64,000 bases of DNA. It comes from Saururus chinensis (Eukaryota > Streptophyta > Magnoliopsida > Piperales > Saururaceae). Below the pieces are notes generated by a model, which did no database searches, was not told the DNA's origin, and saw nothing but the letters and a program-made list of their open reading frames with translations. Shown one piece after another: positions 32,801 through 44,633 of the stretch. Both the position numbers and the translations under genes were made by a program. Within the stretch, counting starts at the first letter, position 1. Each line of letters begins with the position of its first letter. The stretch covers positions 5,270,001-5,334,000 of the forward strand of contig CP141145.1 in NCBI GenBank assembly GCA_035235625.1, read 5' to 3'.

Positions 32801-35800
32801 CTACTCTCTAATGTCAATCTCTAGATGGGACATTGCGGCCATGGAAAGTCTTCCAGACAGCATAAAACCTCTATATGAGGTGCTCATGGACTGTTCAAGA
32901 GAACTTGCAGAGGAATTGGGTCTCCAAGGAAATGCTTATCGTGTGCAATACTTGAAAGACACTGTGAGACCAATCTAACACATTTCATCAGTTAGAATTT
33001 TACATCATTTTATATAAGAAAACATTATGATAGTAATTGTGGTATATAACTATACTTTTATGACAATAGAAATTACTGAGTACTTTAGGAATTTGGATGT
33101 CATTTTTATTTTCATATTTCAATACTGCTGCTTCCACCATTGTTGTTGACATTGGTACTTCTAACTACCACAGATGCAGGATTTGTGTGGAGCTTATTTT
33201 TTAGAAGCAAAATGGTATTATGAGCGATACATACCAGAATTCAATGAGTACATGCGTTGTGGTGAAGTTTCTTCTGCCTACCCAATGCTTATTCCAGTTT
33301 GCCTTATTGGAGCTGGAGAAGTCGTAACCAAGGAAGCTTTTGAATGGATGAATTCATACCCCAAGTATATCAAAGATTCATCTCGCATCATCCGAATTCT
33401 GGATGATATTAAGAGTACTAAGGTTTACAATCTACTACTACTTTTATTTCGGTGTCTGTTTTTTCTATTGAATAATTTTTTTATTCATTTGATAATATAT
33501 TTTATCAAAATACGAGTTGAACGGGAATCCCTCGAGGGTGCGATAGGCATGATTAGGGTTTAGCCTTTGCCACTGGCTTTTTGCCATGCTACAAGCCAAT
33601 TGGCCACCTTGGGCCTCATCTCCACTATCATTTTACTCGTTTCCCTCTCCTTTTAAGTTTGAGATCTCTTTTCCATGGTAGCATGAGGGGCTTCTTCCTC
33701 ATCTTTGTCCACCTGTGTGGAAAAACCTGCTTTCTATCCACTCCACCAACAAGGATCTTGTTGGAAAGTGATTTATTTAAAACAGATTGTGCGTCGATCG
33801 ATCACTATATACGAGCGATCAATCGATAATCTTACTATCAAGGCCAAAAAGTAGAATGATCGATCACTTAATTAAATAATTGATTAGCACCAATTTCTAG
33901 CCTTTGTTAAATTAGGCAGAGAGTTAGTGATTGATTACTAACAATAGTAATCCATCAATCAGTGCGGGATCAGTTATGAAATAGGTCAAATTGATCTATT
34001 AAATGTTCATTTTCTCATTAACTCTCTTTGGAACGTGGGATTAGTGGATTCTAAGTACAAGAGGACGTCCCTAACCCTCAATCTAGAGATAAAAACTTCT
34101 TCTTCTTTAATTTTCTCTCTGATTTTTCTCCTCCTCAAGTGATTTTCATTCAAAAAGGAGCAACTTTCAGTCATTCTGTGTGTGGGCAATGACAATCCTC
34201 TAGAGTTCATTTTGTGAATCTTTGGAGTGCACCAAGGATTCCAAGGAGAGGTTTGTTGTATCATAAAAGCGGGTCGCTGGAGAAGCCTTGCACTAAGGTG
34301 GCAAATCTTGTTTCAAAGTCAGTTTCCTTTGAGGCAAAATTTTCATTTTGTCATAGAGAGGGCAAAGCAAAATGAAATTTTCTATGTTTTAACTGATCCC
34401 GTTGATGAAAACTCTAAAGAATATGAACCGGCAAAGTTAGCTTCCAATAAGAAATTCAGGAGGAATGACAACTTTTGACATGGTTATATCCTTAGTTGTC
34501 TATGGCTAAAGAACTTTGGGAAGCTTTAGAAAAGAAGTTTGACCAAGAGCATGTTGGAGAAGAACAATATGTTGTTGAAGAGTATTTTAACTTTAAGATG
34601 GTAAATGGCAAATCGGTTCGTGAATAAGTAGTGGAAATTCAAAACATTGTACCTAAGATAGTTGGAAAAGGAATTTTAATAGATGAAAGACTACAAGTCC
34701 AAGCTTTGATTGACAAACTACCACCTTTTTGGAGTGACTGTCAAGTTACTCTGAAACACCATAGGAAAGCAATGTTATTGGATGGTCTCATTATTGCATT
34801 CTCAATAGAAGAAAGACATAGAGAGAAGAAGTTGGTTGAAAGCTCTTCTGCTTAAGTAAATGATGAATCTAATGAGAATGCTAATGTTGTAGAGAACCGC
34901 TCAAAGAACTTCTGTAAGATGAAGAATAACAACTCTAACAAGAAAAACAACAACACAACCAAGCCTAAAGGCAATATCAAAAAAGACAAGAAAAAGAAAA
35001 CATGTTTCTTGTGTGGTCAATTCGGACACTTTGCAAGACAGTGCTCGCAAAGGAAGGGAATTGACAATGAAAGTCTTTAAAACCCTCAAGTCAATGTGGT
35101 GATCATAGGGGGCAACCCAGCTGAATGCAATGATAGGTTTTATTCCATTGACTTAGTTTTAAATTTAGCTAGTCAACCTAATGATTGGTGGGTAGACACA
35201 AGAGCTAATGTTAGCATTGGTTTGGATCTATCTTCCTTTTCTTCGCAGCAAGAGGTGAAAGAGAGAGCAGTAATAGTGGGGAATGATTTTGCAATACGAG
35301 TGGTTGGAGAAGGAAAGGTGGATGTGAGATTCACTTCCGAAAACACTTTGACTCTCCATAAGGTACAACATGTGCCCAATGTTAGGAAGAACTTAGTTCA
35401 TGGAGCACTTCTTAGTCAAGAGAGATTTAAATAAGTGTTTTGAGTCAAATAAAGTTGTAATTTCTAAATTTTTAGTGTTTGTAGGAAAAGTTATCTATGT
35501 AATGGTTTGTTTAAGTTGAATGTCATTAGTTGTAATGATATTTCTTTTAATGATAACAGATCATTTGCTTTTAATATGATGCTTGTGATATATGGCATAT
35601 GAGACTTGGGCATGTGAATGTTCACACCTTAAAGAGAATGATGAGACTTGATTTGATTCCTAAATCTAATGTTAAGACTCATTCTAAGTGTGAAATATGT
35701 ACGAAATCTAAAATGCCTAGAAAATCTTATAAATCTAACCATCATGTTTCTTCCCTTCTTGAGCTTGTTCATAGTGATGTTTGTGAAATGAATGGAGTAA

Positions 35801-38800
35801 TGACTCATGGAGGTATGAAATACTTTATTACATTGATTGATGATTATTCAAAATATTTTCATGTATTTTTACTTAAATCAAAAGATGATGCTTTTGAAAA
35901 GTTTAAAATTTTTAAGAATAAGGTTTAGAACCAAACTGATTTGAGAATCAAAAGGTTAAGATTGGACCATGGTGGAGAATATTGTTCACATGAGTTTAGC
36001 AAGTATTGTGAAGACCATGGAATAATTGATGAAACCATTGTCCCATACTCTCCTCAATCTAATGGCATGGCTGAAAGGAAAAATAGAACATCTTTAAATA
36101 TGATAAACTCTATGTTTTCATCTTTAGGGTTACCCAAACACATGTGGGGAGAAATAATTCTCTCTTATTGTTTTATTTTAAATAAAGTTCCATACAAAGG
36201 CCAAAATAATAATCCCTTTGAACTAATGAAAGGAAGAAAGCCTAGTTTGAAATTTATCAAAGTGTGGGATGCCTTGCCAAGGTAAAAATTTCTAATATAA
36301 AGGTAAACAAACTAGGACCTAAGACTTATGATGAAGTATTCATTGGTTATGCGTATAATAGTAATGAATATATATTCTTGGTATTAAAGTCTAATAACTC
36401 AAATTATGCTCTTAATACTATAAAAGAATTCGATGATGCAGTGTCCTTTGAGCACATCTTCCCTCTTATGAAAATAGGTAAAGTGGTTGTGCATAACTAA
36501 GAGACATCATCATCGAGTCATAGGATGGAAAATGATAAAATTTCTGAACTAAGGATAAGTAAAAGACCAAGGATAGAGAAGACATTTGGGGATGACTTCT
36601 ACACCTTCTTGGTGCGAGATGACCCAATGACTTCTAGCGAGATTATGACAACTAGTAATGCTTTTTTTTGAAAGAAGCTAGACAAAGTGAGACAGACTCC
36701 ATAATTGCACATGAGACATGGATTTTAACTGATCTACAACCTGTGTACAAGCCCATTGGGTGCAAATAGATATTTAAAAAGAAATTAAATCTGGATGGGT
36801 CCATTAAAAAGTACAAAGCAAGGCTAGTCACCAAAGGCTATAGTCAAAAGGAAGGTCTAGATTACTTTGACACTTATTCTTATGTACTAGAATTATTACT
36901 ATCAAAGTGCTTTTAGCATTGGCAGCTCATTATAACCTTGAAATTCACTAAATGGATGTCAAAATATCATTCTTATATGGTAAATTAGAAGAAGAGGTGT
37001 AAAAGGATTAGCCAAAGGGATTTGTAGTGCCTGGTCAAGAGAAGAAAATGTGTAAGTTAATTAGATCCTTATATGGTCTAAAATAAACTCTGAAATAATG
37101 GTATGAAAAATTCAACTATATTATTCTTTCTAACGGTTTTGTTACTTGTGTATATGATTAATGTCTTTATTGGAAAAATGTTGGCAATACTTATATTATT
37201 TTATGTCTATGTGTTGATGACATTCTTATTTTTTGTAATGATAATGGTAAAATCATGCAAGTCAAAAGATTTCTAAATAAGCATTTTGATATGAAAGATG
37301 TTGGAGTTGCAAATCTTGTGTTGGGCTTTAAATTTACAAGTCTCTTTAAGGCATAATGTTGAGTCAGCCACATTATATGGAGAAGATATTGAAGAAGTAC
37401 AATTACTTCAATTGCAAGCTAGTAAGTGCCTAATATAACTAGTGTCAAACTAGAGAAGAATTATGGGGATAGTGTGTCATAGCTCAAATACTCCCAAATT
37501 ATAGGAAGTTTGAATTATTTAGCTAATTGTAGTAGATCAGATATTTCTTATGTTGTGGGGAGACTAGGTAGGTACACTAAAAACCCTGGTAAATGTCATT
37601 AGATTGCCGTAGAAATGGTACTTAGATATCTGGATGGTACTATTTCATATAAGATATGTTACCATGGGTTTCCTCATGTAATTGATGGCTATAGTGATGT
37701 GAACTGGATTTTAGATTTTGAGAATACTAAGGTAATTAGTGGGTATTTATTCACGTTGGGTGGTGGAGCAGTCGCTTGGAATTTAGTTAAGTAGACTTTG
37801 ATCACCAGATCTACCTTAGATTGGAGATGGTAGCTCTTGATTTGGCTGGAGGACAAGCTGAATGACTTAGGGATCTCTTGTCAGAGTTACCCATGTTGAA
37901 CAAGCTCATTCCAACTATTTTGATTTACTGTGATAACCAAGCTATTGCTGCAAATGTACACAGTAAGAATCATAATGGAAAGTCCTTCAAGCATCTTGAA
38001 CTCAGATATAAAATCTTACACAAGTTAAACTCTAATGGAGTTGTTACTTTGTGGTATATTAGGTCAAGTGATGACCTAGTAGATCATTTGACCAAAGGAT
38101 TGTCAAGATGACAAGTCCAACTTGCATTGAGGGGAATGAGATTAAAGCCCATACCTTGAGTTACAGTTAGTGGCTACCCCATCTATATAAGTGAAGATCC
38201 CACAAAGTAGATTCAATGGGAAAAATAAGCTAACTAGTAACTAGAATGAGCACTTATTATGGTGTTCTCATTCATATGGTGTAAGTGCTCTACTGTAAAT
38301 AAAAGGTTAGCTCTTATTTTATGAGATCAAGGCCAAATAGGCAAGGTGTTACTTTGCATAAATACCATTGGAGATTCTCACCTATATGAGTGTTACTTAG
38401 GCAGAAAGTTGATGAGAATCAAGGGCTGATTCTTTAAAAGATATACTCACAAAATCAAGATGCTCGCGCATGGATGTAATGTGCCACCCTAATAGAACTC
38501 AACGAGGAGTATACAGTATGAGTTTAATATATCATGTCTTTATTAAAAGGTTCAAGATCAAGACAAAGTTTACTTAGAACTTAGAGAAATGAAAGTATGT
38601 CAACTAGGTGGAGGTTCAATCCCGAAAGGCACCTTTCATTGACAACATAGTGTATTGTTACCTTATTGCCATCAAAAGATTTTTAAAATGTCTTCTCTAT
38701 TTTAATAAATCATGTGGGGAATGTTGGAAAGTGATTTATTTAAAACAGATTGTGGATCGATCGATCGTGATCGATCGGTAATCTTACTATCGAGGTTGAA

Positions 38801-41800
38801 AAGTGGAATGATCAATCACCTAATTAAACGATTGATTGCCACCAGTTTCTGGCCTTTGTTAAATTAGGTTGAGAGTTAGCGATTGATCGCTAACTGGTAG
38901 CGATTGATATATTGTCACGGGATCAATTATAGAATGACTCAATTTGATCTGTTAAACATTCATTTTCTCATTAAACCTCTTTGGAACGAGGGATTAGTGG
39001 TTAGCAATAGATCATCATGTGATCAGTAACGAAACTGATCAATTGATCCATTAAATGTTCCTTATCTCCTTAAACCTCTTTGGAACGTGGAATTAGAAGA
39101 TTCTAAGTATAAGGGGACATCCCCAACCCTCATTCCAGAGACTAGAACTTCTTCTTTATTTTTCCCTCAAATTTCTCTCCTTCTCAAGTGATTTTCATCC
39201 AAAAAGGAGTCAACTTTTAGCAATTTGGTGTGTGGGCAACTGTTCTCCTCTAGAGTTTGCTTTGTGATTTTTGGAGTGCACCAAGGATTCCAAGGAGAGG
39301 ACTATTTATCTTGGGAGCTGGTCGCCAGAGAAGCCTTGCACTAAGATGGTGAATCTCATTTCAAAGTTAGTCTCTTGGAGACGCCTTTGACTTTAATCTT
39401 TGCTCAGAATTTCATTGTTGGTAACTTGGAATCTCAGTGATAGTAACCCTAAATTTTCCCAACAGATTTCTCTTCAAAAGATTTCCTAAATGTTTGCAAT
39501 GATCTTGAGATTGAAGTTGATGATGAGTAGGTTATGCTTAAAGGCCAAGATTGGCAGCATATGTTTGGGTATTTGCTTGGGAAGAGGCCATAGTATATTG
39601 AATTAAAAGTGGCTATGATTCGTAAGTGAAAATTGTAGCATGAGCTCACTGTTACATCAATGTCAGATGGCTTCTTCCACTTTCACTTTGCCTTGAGGAC
39701 AATTGTTGTGGAGTTTTTGAAAAAAATTTCAGTGTGCATTACACACCATGTTGGCCATGCATTTCACCATTCACCAAATTGACCTATTATCATAGTGTAT
39801 GAGACATGAGGCACTAATGGTTATAACATGGTGATTGGGTGAGTATATATGGACAACATGGTGTGTGATGCACACCAAAAATCTCCCCGCCTTCAATCTG
39901 GTCTATTGTTAGCCGCCTATTGAAACTCAATAGCTAGAACACAATATCAATTTAATTAATGAATAGATTAAATGACCCATATGAAGATGCTTTTTCATCG
40001 CCGTTAGTGAGTCACTAGCAAAATAGTAAATAAAATATCTTAATGGTAGTATTAGTTTCAATAAAAGAGGTAATAATTGTTATGAATTAACAACTAATTC
40101 TATTTATGAGGCATAAATAAAGAAGATTTTGTTGACGAGTTTATGGCCACTTTACTGCCTTGAGGGCAAGGCATATAGAAAGCATTGTAAAATGTTATGA
40201 CTCTGCTGCAATTAGCCCTTCCTCATTCTTCATAATTTAGGATCTTACTCGATTTCAAACAATTTTATTTTAGGCTGCATCTTATGATTATGAGATTTCC
40301 TAGTTAGAGACTAATGCTTAATTTAACTTGGTTTTCTAGCTTAGAAAATCCTTGATCAGCTTCTTGTTTGTGGCAGCTTTATTGGGGTGATTCAAAGCAC
40401 ATGTATTCTAGGATATAGAGACATTACCAAGAGTTACAACATCCGCATCTCAGAGCAGACTAAAAATTGCATACAGTCTGAGTAGTAAGAGCATATGCCA
40501 TCTAAGCCTCTTTCTCTACTTAACAATATTTCTTTCTATTTACTAGAATAAGCCCGTCAGAAGTCAGGGTAGACATTTGCAAGCTGATTGATGGAGAGTT
40601 TACAATATGAGAGTCAGAAACCTGATGCCCATGAGATACCTAAAGGGGAACAATGTCAAGATCTTCTTCCCCCTAGTAGATGAACAACTTGCTGAAGTTG
40701 GCTCCTTCCCTCTTCATTGTTGATGGGCTGAGACACCAAAACAACAACTCTGGCCTGTGGATTTGAAGAGAGTTGTACTAGGCTAGGGTTCCCAATAGGA
40801 GATGTGCATGGCATATAAGAAGCTGATCGAATGCTTAGGAGAATTGCTTGTTAGGGAAGGAGCAGTGCCTGAAGCCACCTAAATCATAGTTTTAAAACTC
40901 TTTTTTGACTCCCCAAATTCCCTAAGTCAACTTGGATGCTTCGCAAACCAAGTCAAACTTCATTGCTAACTCCAATAAGCATGACCCTCGATGACCCAAT
41001 TGACTCATCGAGTTAAATTGCACGACTCTCTTCTACCTTGGTCAACTCCATTTACTCTTATTATCCATGCATATGGTTGTGTTGTAAGGCAACTATCTTG
41101 CATTGGACCAAAACCTTATGCCAGAGCACCTGAGTGTGACACAACCCAATTCTAAAAACCGAGACTAGTTAAGTGTACAAGAAGATGTTATTTAAGGAAA
41201 AGACTAAGTTAAATGTATTATGAAATTAACTACCCAATACTAGAATAGCCTAGTACATTATTGAATAAAACTGAATTGAAAAGTCTTCCTATGAAAAGCA
41301 AAATCATAATTAAAAGTTTATTCTTCTCCAAGGTTTATTCCTATGTTAACTATGTGATCACACTGGCATCAATACCTAAGTCTTTAGGGTACTTTGTCGC
41401 CTCTACATATCATTGCACACAAAGAGAAATTTTTAATAAATCAACAAAACACAAGGGTAAGCAAAGACTAGTAAGGAAAAATAACCTTCACTATACACCA
41501 TCATGAACAACATGGGAATTAACTTTTTTAATAGTTTGATCATTGTCATGTATCAACAATCCATCATTGAACCAAGTACATCATCCATCATCCATTATTT
41601 ATTATCTGTTATCACTAGTTAAGTGCCAAATATCATGTTGTGTTCAACTCGCAATCACAACGCTTTGCTAAGTTCCAATGCTATGTCAATAGAAAAGCAA
41701 TGTAGGGGTGTGGGGTCTTGCACCACTAGGTTCAACCCTCATCTTTTTGAACACTTTTGTGACATGAGGACCTTCACTCAAACAATTTCCAATCATCATT

Positions 41801-42571
41801 TTTAAATTAAGAAAGGGGAGAATCTTGAGTTTTCCATTTTATTGGTTATTACCCAATTATTGCTTGATCCTGTTAGGTTATTTTACAAAATTCCCATTAC
41901 CCTTCCGAGTAATGCTTGAACAAGGCATTTATTTATATTGTATTAGTGATGCATGTCATAATTAATATTTAATTATATAATAATCAAAGCAAGTATTCCA
42001 TATACTACATAAGAATCCATATATTATATCATATATAGTATATAGGAGCAAAACTTTTCCATGTATTGTATGGAATTCTAACCTCTATTTATTCTAATCC
42101 CCATCTTTTTCATCTAGTGAAGGAATTTTTTACTATCAAGTCTTGATGAACTCTTGTTGTTTTTCATTTGTGCTTTAGTGAATATTTTACTTGTACGAAA
42201 AATAGAGTTTTATCAAACGTTGGTATATATTATTTTTTGTACTTAATGAAAAGTTTGAATGATTTGGAAATGTCTAGTTTGAGCAAGGGAGAGGACATGT
42301 TGTCTCTGCTGTACAATCTTATATGCATGAGAACAAGTGCACCCAGGAGGAGGCTGTGATGAATCTCTATGAGATTGTCAACCTCACATGGAAAGACATG
42401 AATCAAGCATGCCTAAGACCCACTCCATTTCCAATGCCGGTAATGAAGCCAACCCTAAATCTAGCACGATTTGCAGAAATAATATACCAGTTTGGAGATG
42501 GATACACTTTTGCAAATCATGAAACCAAGGAAAACTTAGTAGCTTTGTTGGTAGATCAAATTCCCATTTAA
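29849..42571 (+). CDS. Terpene synthase, TPS-a-like (probable sesquiterpene synthase), 7 exons
   Basis: Exons: 29,849-29,986; 30,068-30,329; 31,288-31,660; 31,885-32,103; 32,825-32,963; 33,174-33,422; 42,278-42,571. All have GT and AG borders and join without a stop to 557 residues, a normal TPS-a length; the exon sizes 219, 139 and 249 are the standard ones of the family. Visible motifs are [11 protein letters not shown] (RRx8W) in exon 1, ARDRL (RxR) and DDLYDVYG (DDxxD, Mg binding) in exon 4, and DDIKSTKFE (NSE/DTE) spanning exons 6 and 7. The protein would cyclise farnesyl diphosphate in the cytosol, since no convincing plastid transit peptide is seen. The product cannot be told from the sequence. 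The start used here is the second ATG (exon 1b) because it gives the family length and keeps RRx8W; starting at 29,596 gives 613 residues. Intron 6 is 8,855 bp and full of transposons, so expression is uncertain. Confidence 0.88.
30593..31086. mobile_element. hAT-type MITE in TPS intron 2
   Basis: The ends AGTGTTTTAAAAACCGG (left) and CCAGGTTTTAAAACAATAC (right) are inverted repeats. They are flanked by TTACGAGC (30,585-30,592) and TTATGAGC (31,087-31,094), an 8-bp target duplication with one C/T difference, as for hAT elements. The element is 494 bp with no ORF. Inside are two modules that look like tRNA promoter boxes: ACTCAACCGG with GGGTTCGAATTC (about 30,725-30,795), and TAGCCTAATAGG with GTTCGAATCCC (about 30,886-30,935). 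Confidence 0.7.
32104..32824 (+). other. TPS intron 4
   Basis: This is a 721-bp AT-rich intron with donor GTATAA and acceptor CTCTAG. It holds a pyrimidine/T-rich end and no recognisable insertion. Small frames inside it are not coding. Confidence 0.6.
33759..34330 (+). repeat. 5' LTR of the intron 6 copia element, 3'-truncated
   Basis: It aligns with the 3' LTR until about 34,330 and then passes straight into gag. It carries a GATCGAT-rich block at 33,790-33,965. Confidence 0.85.
34330..35434 (+). pseudogene. copia gag and protease region
   Basis: Gag blocks in order: [20 protein letters not shown], then [20 protein letters not shown] at 34,505-34,565, then [20 protein letters not shown] at 34,690-34,750 (the UBN2 or gag-polypeptide domain), and a C-x2-C-x4-H-x4-C zinc knuckle [14 protein letters not shown] at 35,001-35,042. 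The protease follows as [12 protein letters not shown] at about 35,190, where the D-T/S-G-A catalytic motif is D-T-R-A, so it is inactive. A TAA at 34,627 and a TAA at 34,855 break the frame. The N-terminus of gag is missing with the 5' LTR end. Confidence 0.85.
35590..38111 (+). pseudogene. copia integrase, reverse transcriptase and RNase H
   Basis: The pre-integrase region [14 protein letters not shown] with K-C-E-I-C (35,599-35,700) is followed by the integrase core [25 protein letters not shown] and [12 protein letters not shown] (D, D, E all kept). The RT starts near 36,720 ([16 protein letters not shown]), continues with VSKGYSQ-like sequence at about 36,830, and has CVDDILIF at 37,212 where the family has YVDD. 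RNase H ends at 38,111 ([14 protein letters not shown], then LRYKILHKL and VDHLTKGLS). Stops at 35,926 and through the RT, plus a frame change near 36,280, make it inactive. The order protease, integrase, RT, RNase H is diagnostic of copia. Confidence 0.9.
38722..39464 (+). repeat. 3' LTR of the intron 6 copia element
   Basis: It is 743 bp, TGTTGG to CCAACA. It contains a tandem copy of an ~85-bp segment (around 38,925-39,000 and 39,015-39,085, each ending AAACCTCTTTGGAACG) that the 5' LTR has once. The GATCGAT-rich block is at 38,755-38,925. Confidence 0.85.
39480..39700 (+). pseudogene. DUF4283-like fragment (LINE or zinc-knuckle retro-gene remnant)
   Basis: Just after the copia, a frame with stops reads [11 protein letters not shown], then [20 protein letters not shown] and [14 protein letters not shown]. 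This pattern (W-x-x-x-L-x-G-x-x-x-G-K-R-P, then G-F-F-x-F-x-F) is that of the DUF4283 domain seen in plant LINE-associated and zinc-knuckle proteins. The piece before the copia (33,680-33,758) is probably its 5' continuation. It is not part of the TPS. Confidence 0.5.
39731..39877. mobile_element. MITE with ~40-bp terminal inverted repeats in TPS intron 6
   Basis: The left arm AGTGTGCATTACACACC followed by ATGTTGGCCAT and CACCATTCACC is inverted on the right as GGTGATTGGGTGAG, ATGGACAACAT, GGTGTGTGATGCACACC. The loop is about 60 bp and there is no ORF. It interrupts or borders the DUF4283-like fragment. The target duplication is unclear. Confidence 0.7.
39878..42277 (+). other. Remaining part of TPS intron 6
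   Basis: This is AT-rich sequence with no supported gene. A stretch near 41,140 (TGTGACACAACCCAATTC) looks like an LTR start but no partner was found. The intron ends TGTCTAG at 42,277, directly before TTTGAGCAAGGG of exon 7. Confidence 0.5.
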
Positions 42572-44258
42572 AGGTACCTTGAGCAAACTATGAAAATTTG
42601 TAATACATATGAATCAGTTCATATATGTGGTTATCTTTTATGAAGTACAATGCTTGAGAATAGAGACATGGTCAAGATAATTTTTATTGTGTGATTATTA
42701 CTTGTGTAATGCTAAGTGAGCCCAATAACACTCACTCACTTGTTGTGTAGTCCCATGCACAGGCCCCACACCTATGCTGCCCATGTCTTCATAAAGCTAT
42801 AATGAGGTTGAGTTTCATATAGGATGAAGCTACAACGTATGCAGAATTGTTGATGTTGATTTGTATGGCCTATTTTTCAAACTGTCGCCGTAGTATGTGG
42901 GTGTTGTTGCAACTATGGATTTCAAGCTGGAACATATCCATTTTCATATCCATATCCACGTATACTTTAGAAAGGTAGAAGATTGGATTTAGATTTTAAT
43001 ATTATTACCCTTTATTTTTTAGAAAATAAATTTGCTAGTAAATTGATTATTATTTGGTTAACAAGTAACTATATTTGATTATGTTGGACAAACTGAAAAA
43101 TTTATAAAAACTACACACTTTTGCATTGCCTTCCCAATAGTGCCTTTCTTATTTAGTGAACACCATGTAAAAAATTGTAAAGAGTAAAATTATCAAGGCA
43201 TAATGGTAAATTTTATTTGAACTGGGTAAATATGTGAAGTTGATAGTTGTGATGCTTCATTGCCCTCGCCCCCACAATTATACCATTGACCAAACGTCCC
43301 CAGTGCTGACCATGCATTCTCCTTACATGTTGTCTCATCGGTCCTGCTCCTAAGAATGTAGATCTGATTCAATTTACAACACCGTTCAACCTCCTCTAAA
43401 CACAATTGAGATCTGATCACATGTAGTACAAACTTCTACTTATAGCTAGATATTTCACCTTGCAGAAGCAGGTACTACTTTTCCTTTTTTCCGATCCCTT
43501 CTTGTTTGGCCATTCAATTTTTTAGACCTTCTCTCAATTCATTTTCATATTGGATGAGGAGCAAGTCACTCCTCTTGTAGCCAATCTTAAATAACCAGAT
43601 GATGGATATCTATGTATAGGCGGGGTGGGCATGCTAAAAGATGGGAGTGCCATGAATATGGAAATGAGTTCACCTAAGTTGTTTGATTCATTTATCACAG
43701 CTAATTTTTCCATGTGCCGTTTTATATTGCCTGAATTTAGGGAATATTACTATGTGCTTCGACTATGTGGAAGATCTAGGCAGGTTGCCTTCATCGTATT
43801 GGTTTGTCTGTCTGTCTGTCTCTCTCTCACTAGTGTAGCCCAAAGAATCACACAAAGTAATACTAGATAGGGAAACAGAGTGAAAGAGAGGTTGAGAGGG
43901 AAAGGGGAGAATATGACAAATTCAGAGAAAGAAAGAAAAGAGAAAAGCCTAACTATATCCCATTCAAGTGTTCACACAAATTACTTACGGGGCAGAAGCC
44001 CTTATATAGTTCAATACTATTTCAACACAATCTCCTACTTCTACCTAAACTAGGAAACCAAGTGAAATTAAGCATTAGTATCTAACTAAGATATCTTGTA
44101 GCTTAAAATAAACTTGATTGAAATCAAGGTCCTAAATAACTAAGATTGAGGAAGGGATGATTTCAGCAAGGTCATAACATCGTACCATGCTTTCAATAGG
44201 CCTTGCACTCTAGGTAACAAAGTAGCAATAGAGTCATCAACTACAAAAGGATAAAGTT
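42572..44258. other. Intergenic region downstream of the TPS
   Basis: It contains the TPS 3' UTR (no canonical AATAAA at the usual distance was seen). There is a (TCTG)n/(TC)n microsatellite at about 43,805-43,830 and a purine-rich stretch at 43,870-43,950. Small frames at 43,193-43,420 and 43,625-43,870 show no known domain. Confidence 0.45.
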
Positions 44259-44633
44259 TGTAAGATCTCTAATTTTATTAGATTTATTTTTTGTCTTAAT
44301 TATGTGAAATTATCTTGTTTTGCTTGTTTACTGGTTTGATTTGATTTTCAGGTTATGGGTTAGTAATTATGACTCTAATAAGGTTTAATTTTACTTTTTT
44401 AAGTATTAGTCTAAAACTTGATTTATCCGATTTTTATGGATTATATGGTAATTTATCTTAATTTTTTCTTAATTTTGGGCGCAGACCCTACCAAAGGCCC
44501 CACGTCAATGATGGATGGCGTGCGGTCCACTTAACCCTCTAATTATTTTATTTCAGTGGTTTTGATGTGATTAGATTCATTTTTAAACAAAAAATAACCC
44601 TAATTAGCCACTTAAGGCATTTTGACCTATTTT

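Larger units (their letters stand above)
33759..39464 (+). mobile_element. Ty1/copia retrotransposon in TPS intron 6
   Basis: Both LTRs begin TGTTGGAAAGTGATT, and the 3' LTR ends TTTTCCCAACA. The flanks are GATCT (33,754-33,758) and GATTT (39,465-39,469), a 5-bp target duplication with one C/T change. It lies in the same orientation as the TPS. The 5' LTR's last ~90 bp, the primer-binding site and the start of gag are deleted. A polypurine tract (CATGTGGGGAA) lies at 38,711-38,721. Confidence 0.92.

Noticed and set aside
43193-43420. 75-codon frame on the - strand downstream of the TPS
   Set aside because: It has no recognisable motif, no start or splice context, and repeat-like surroundings.
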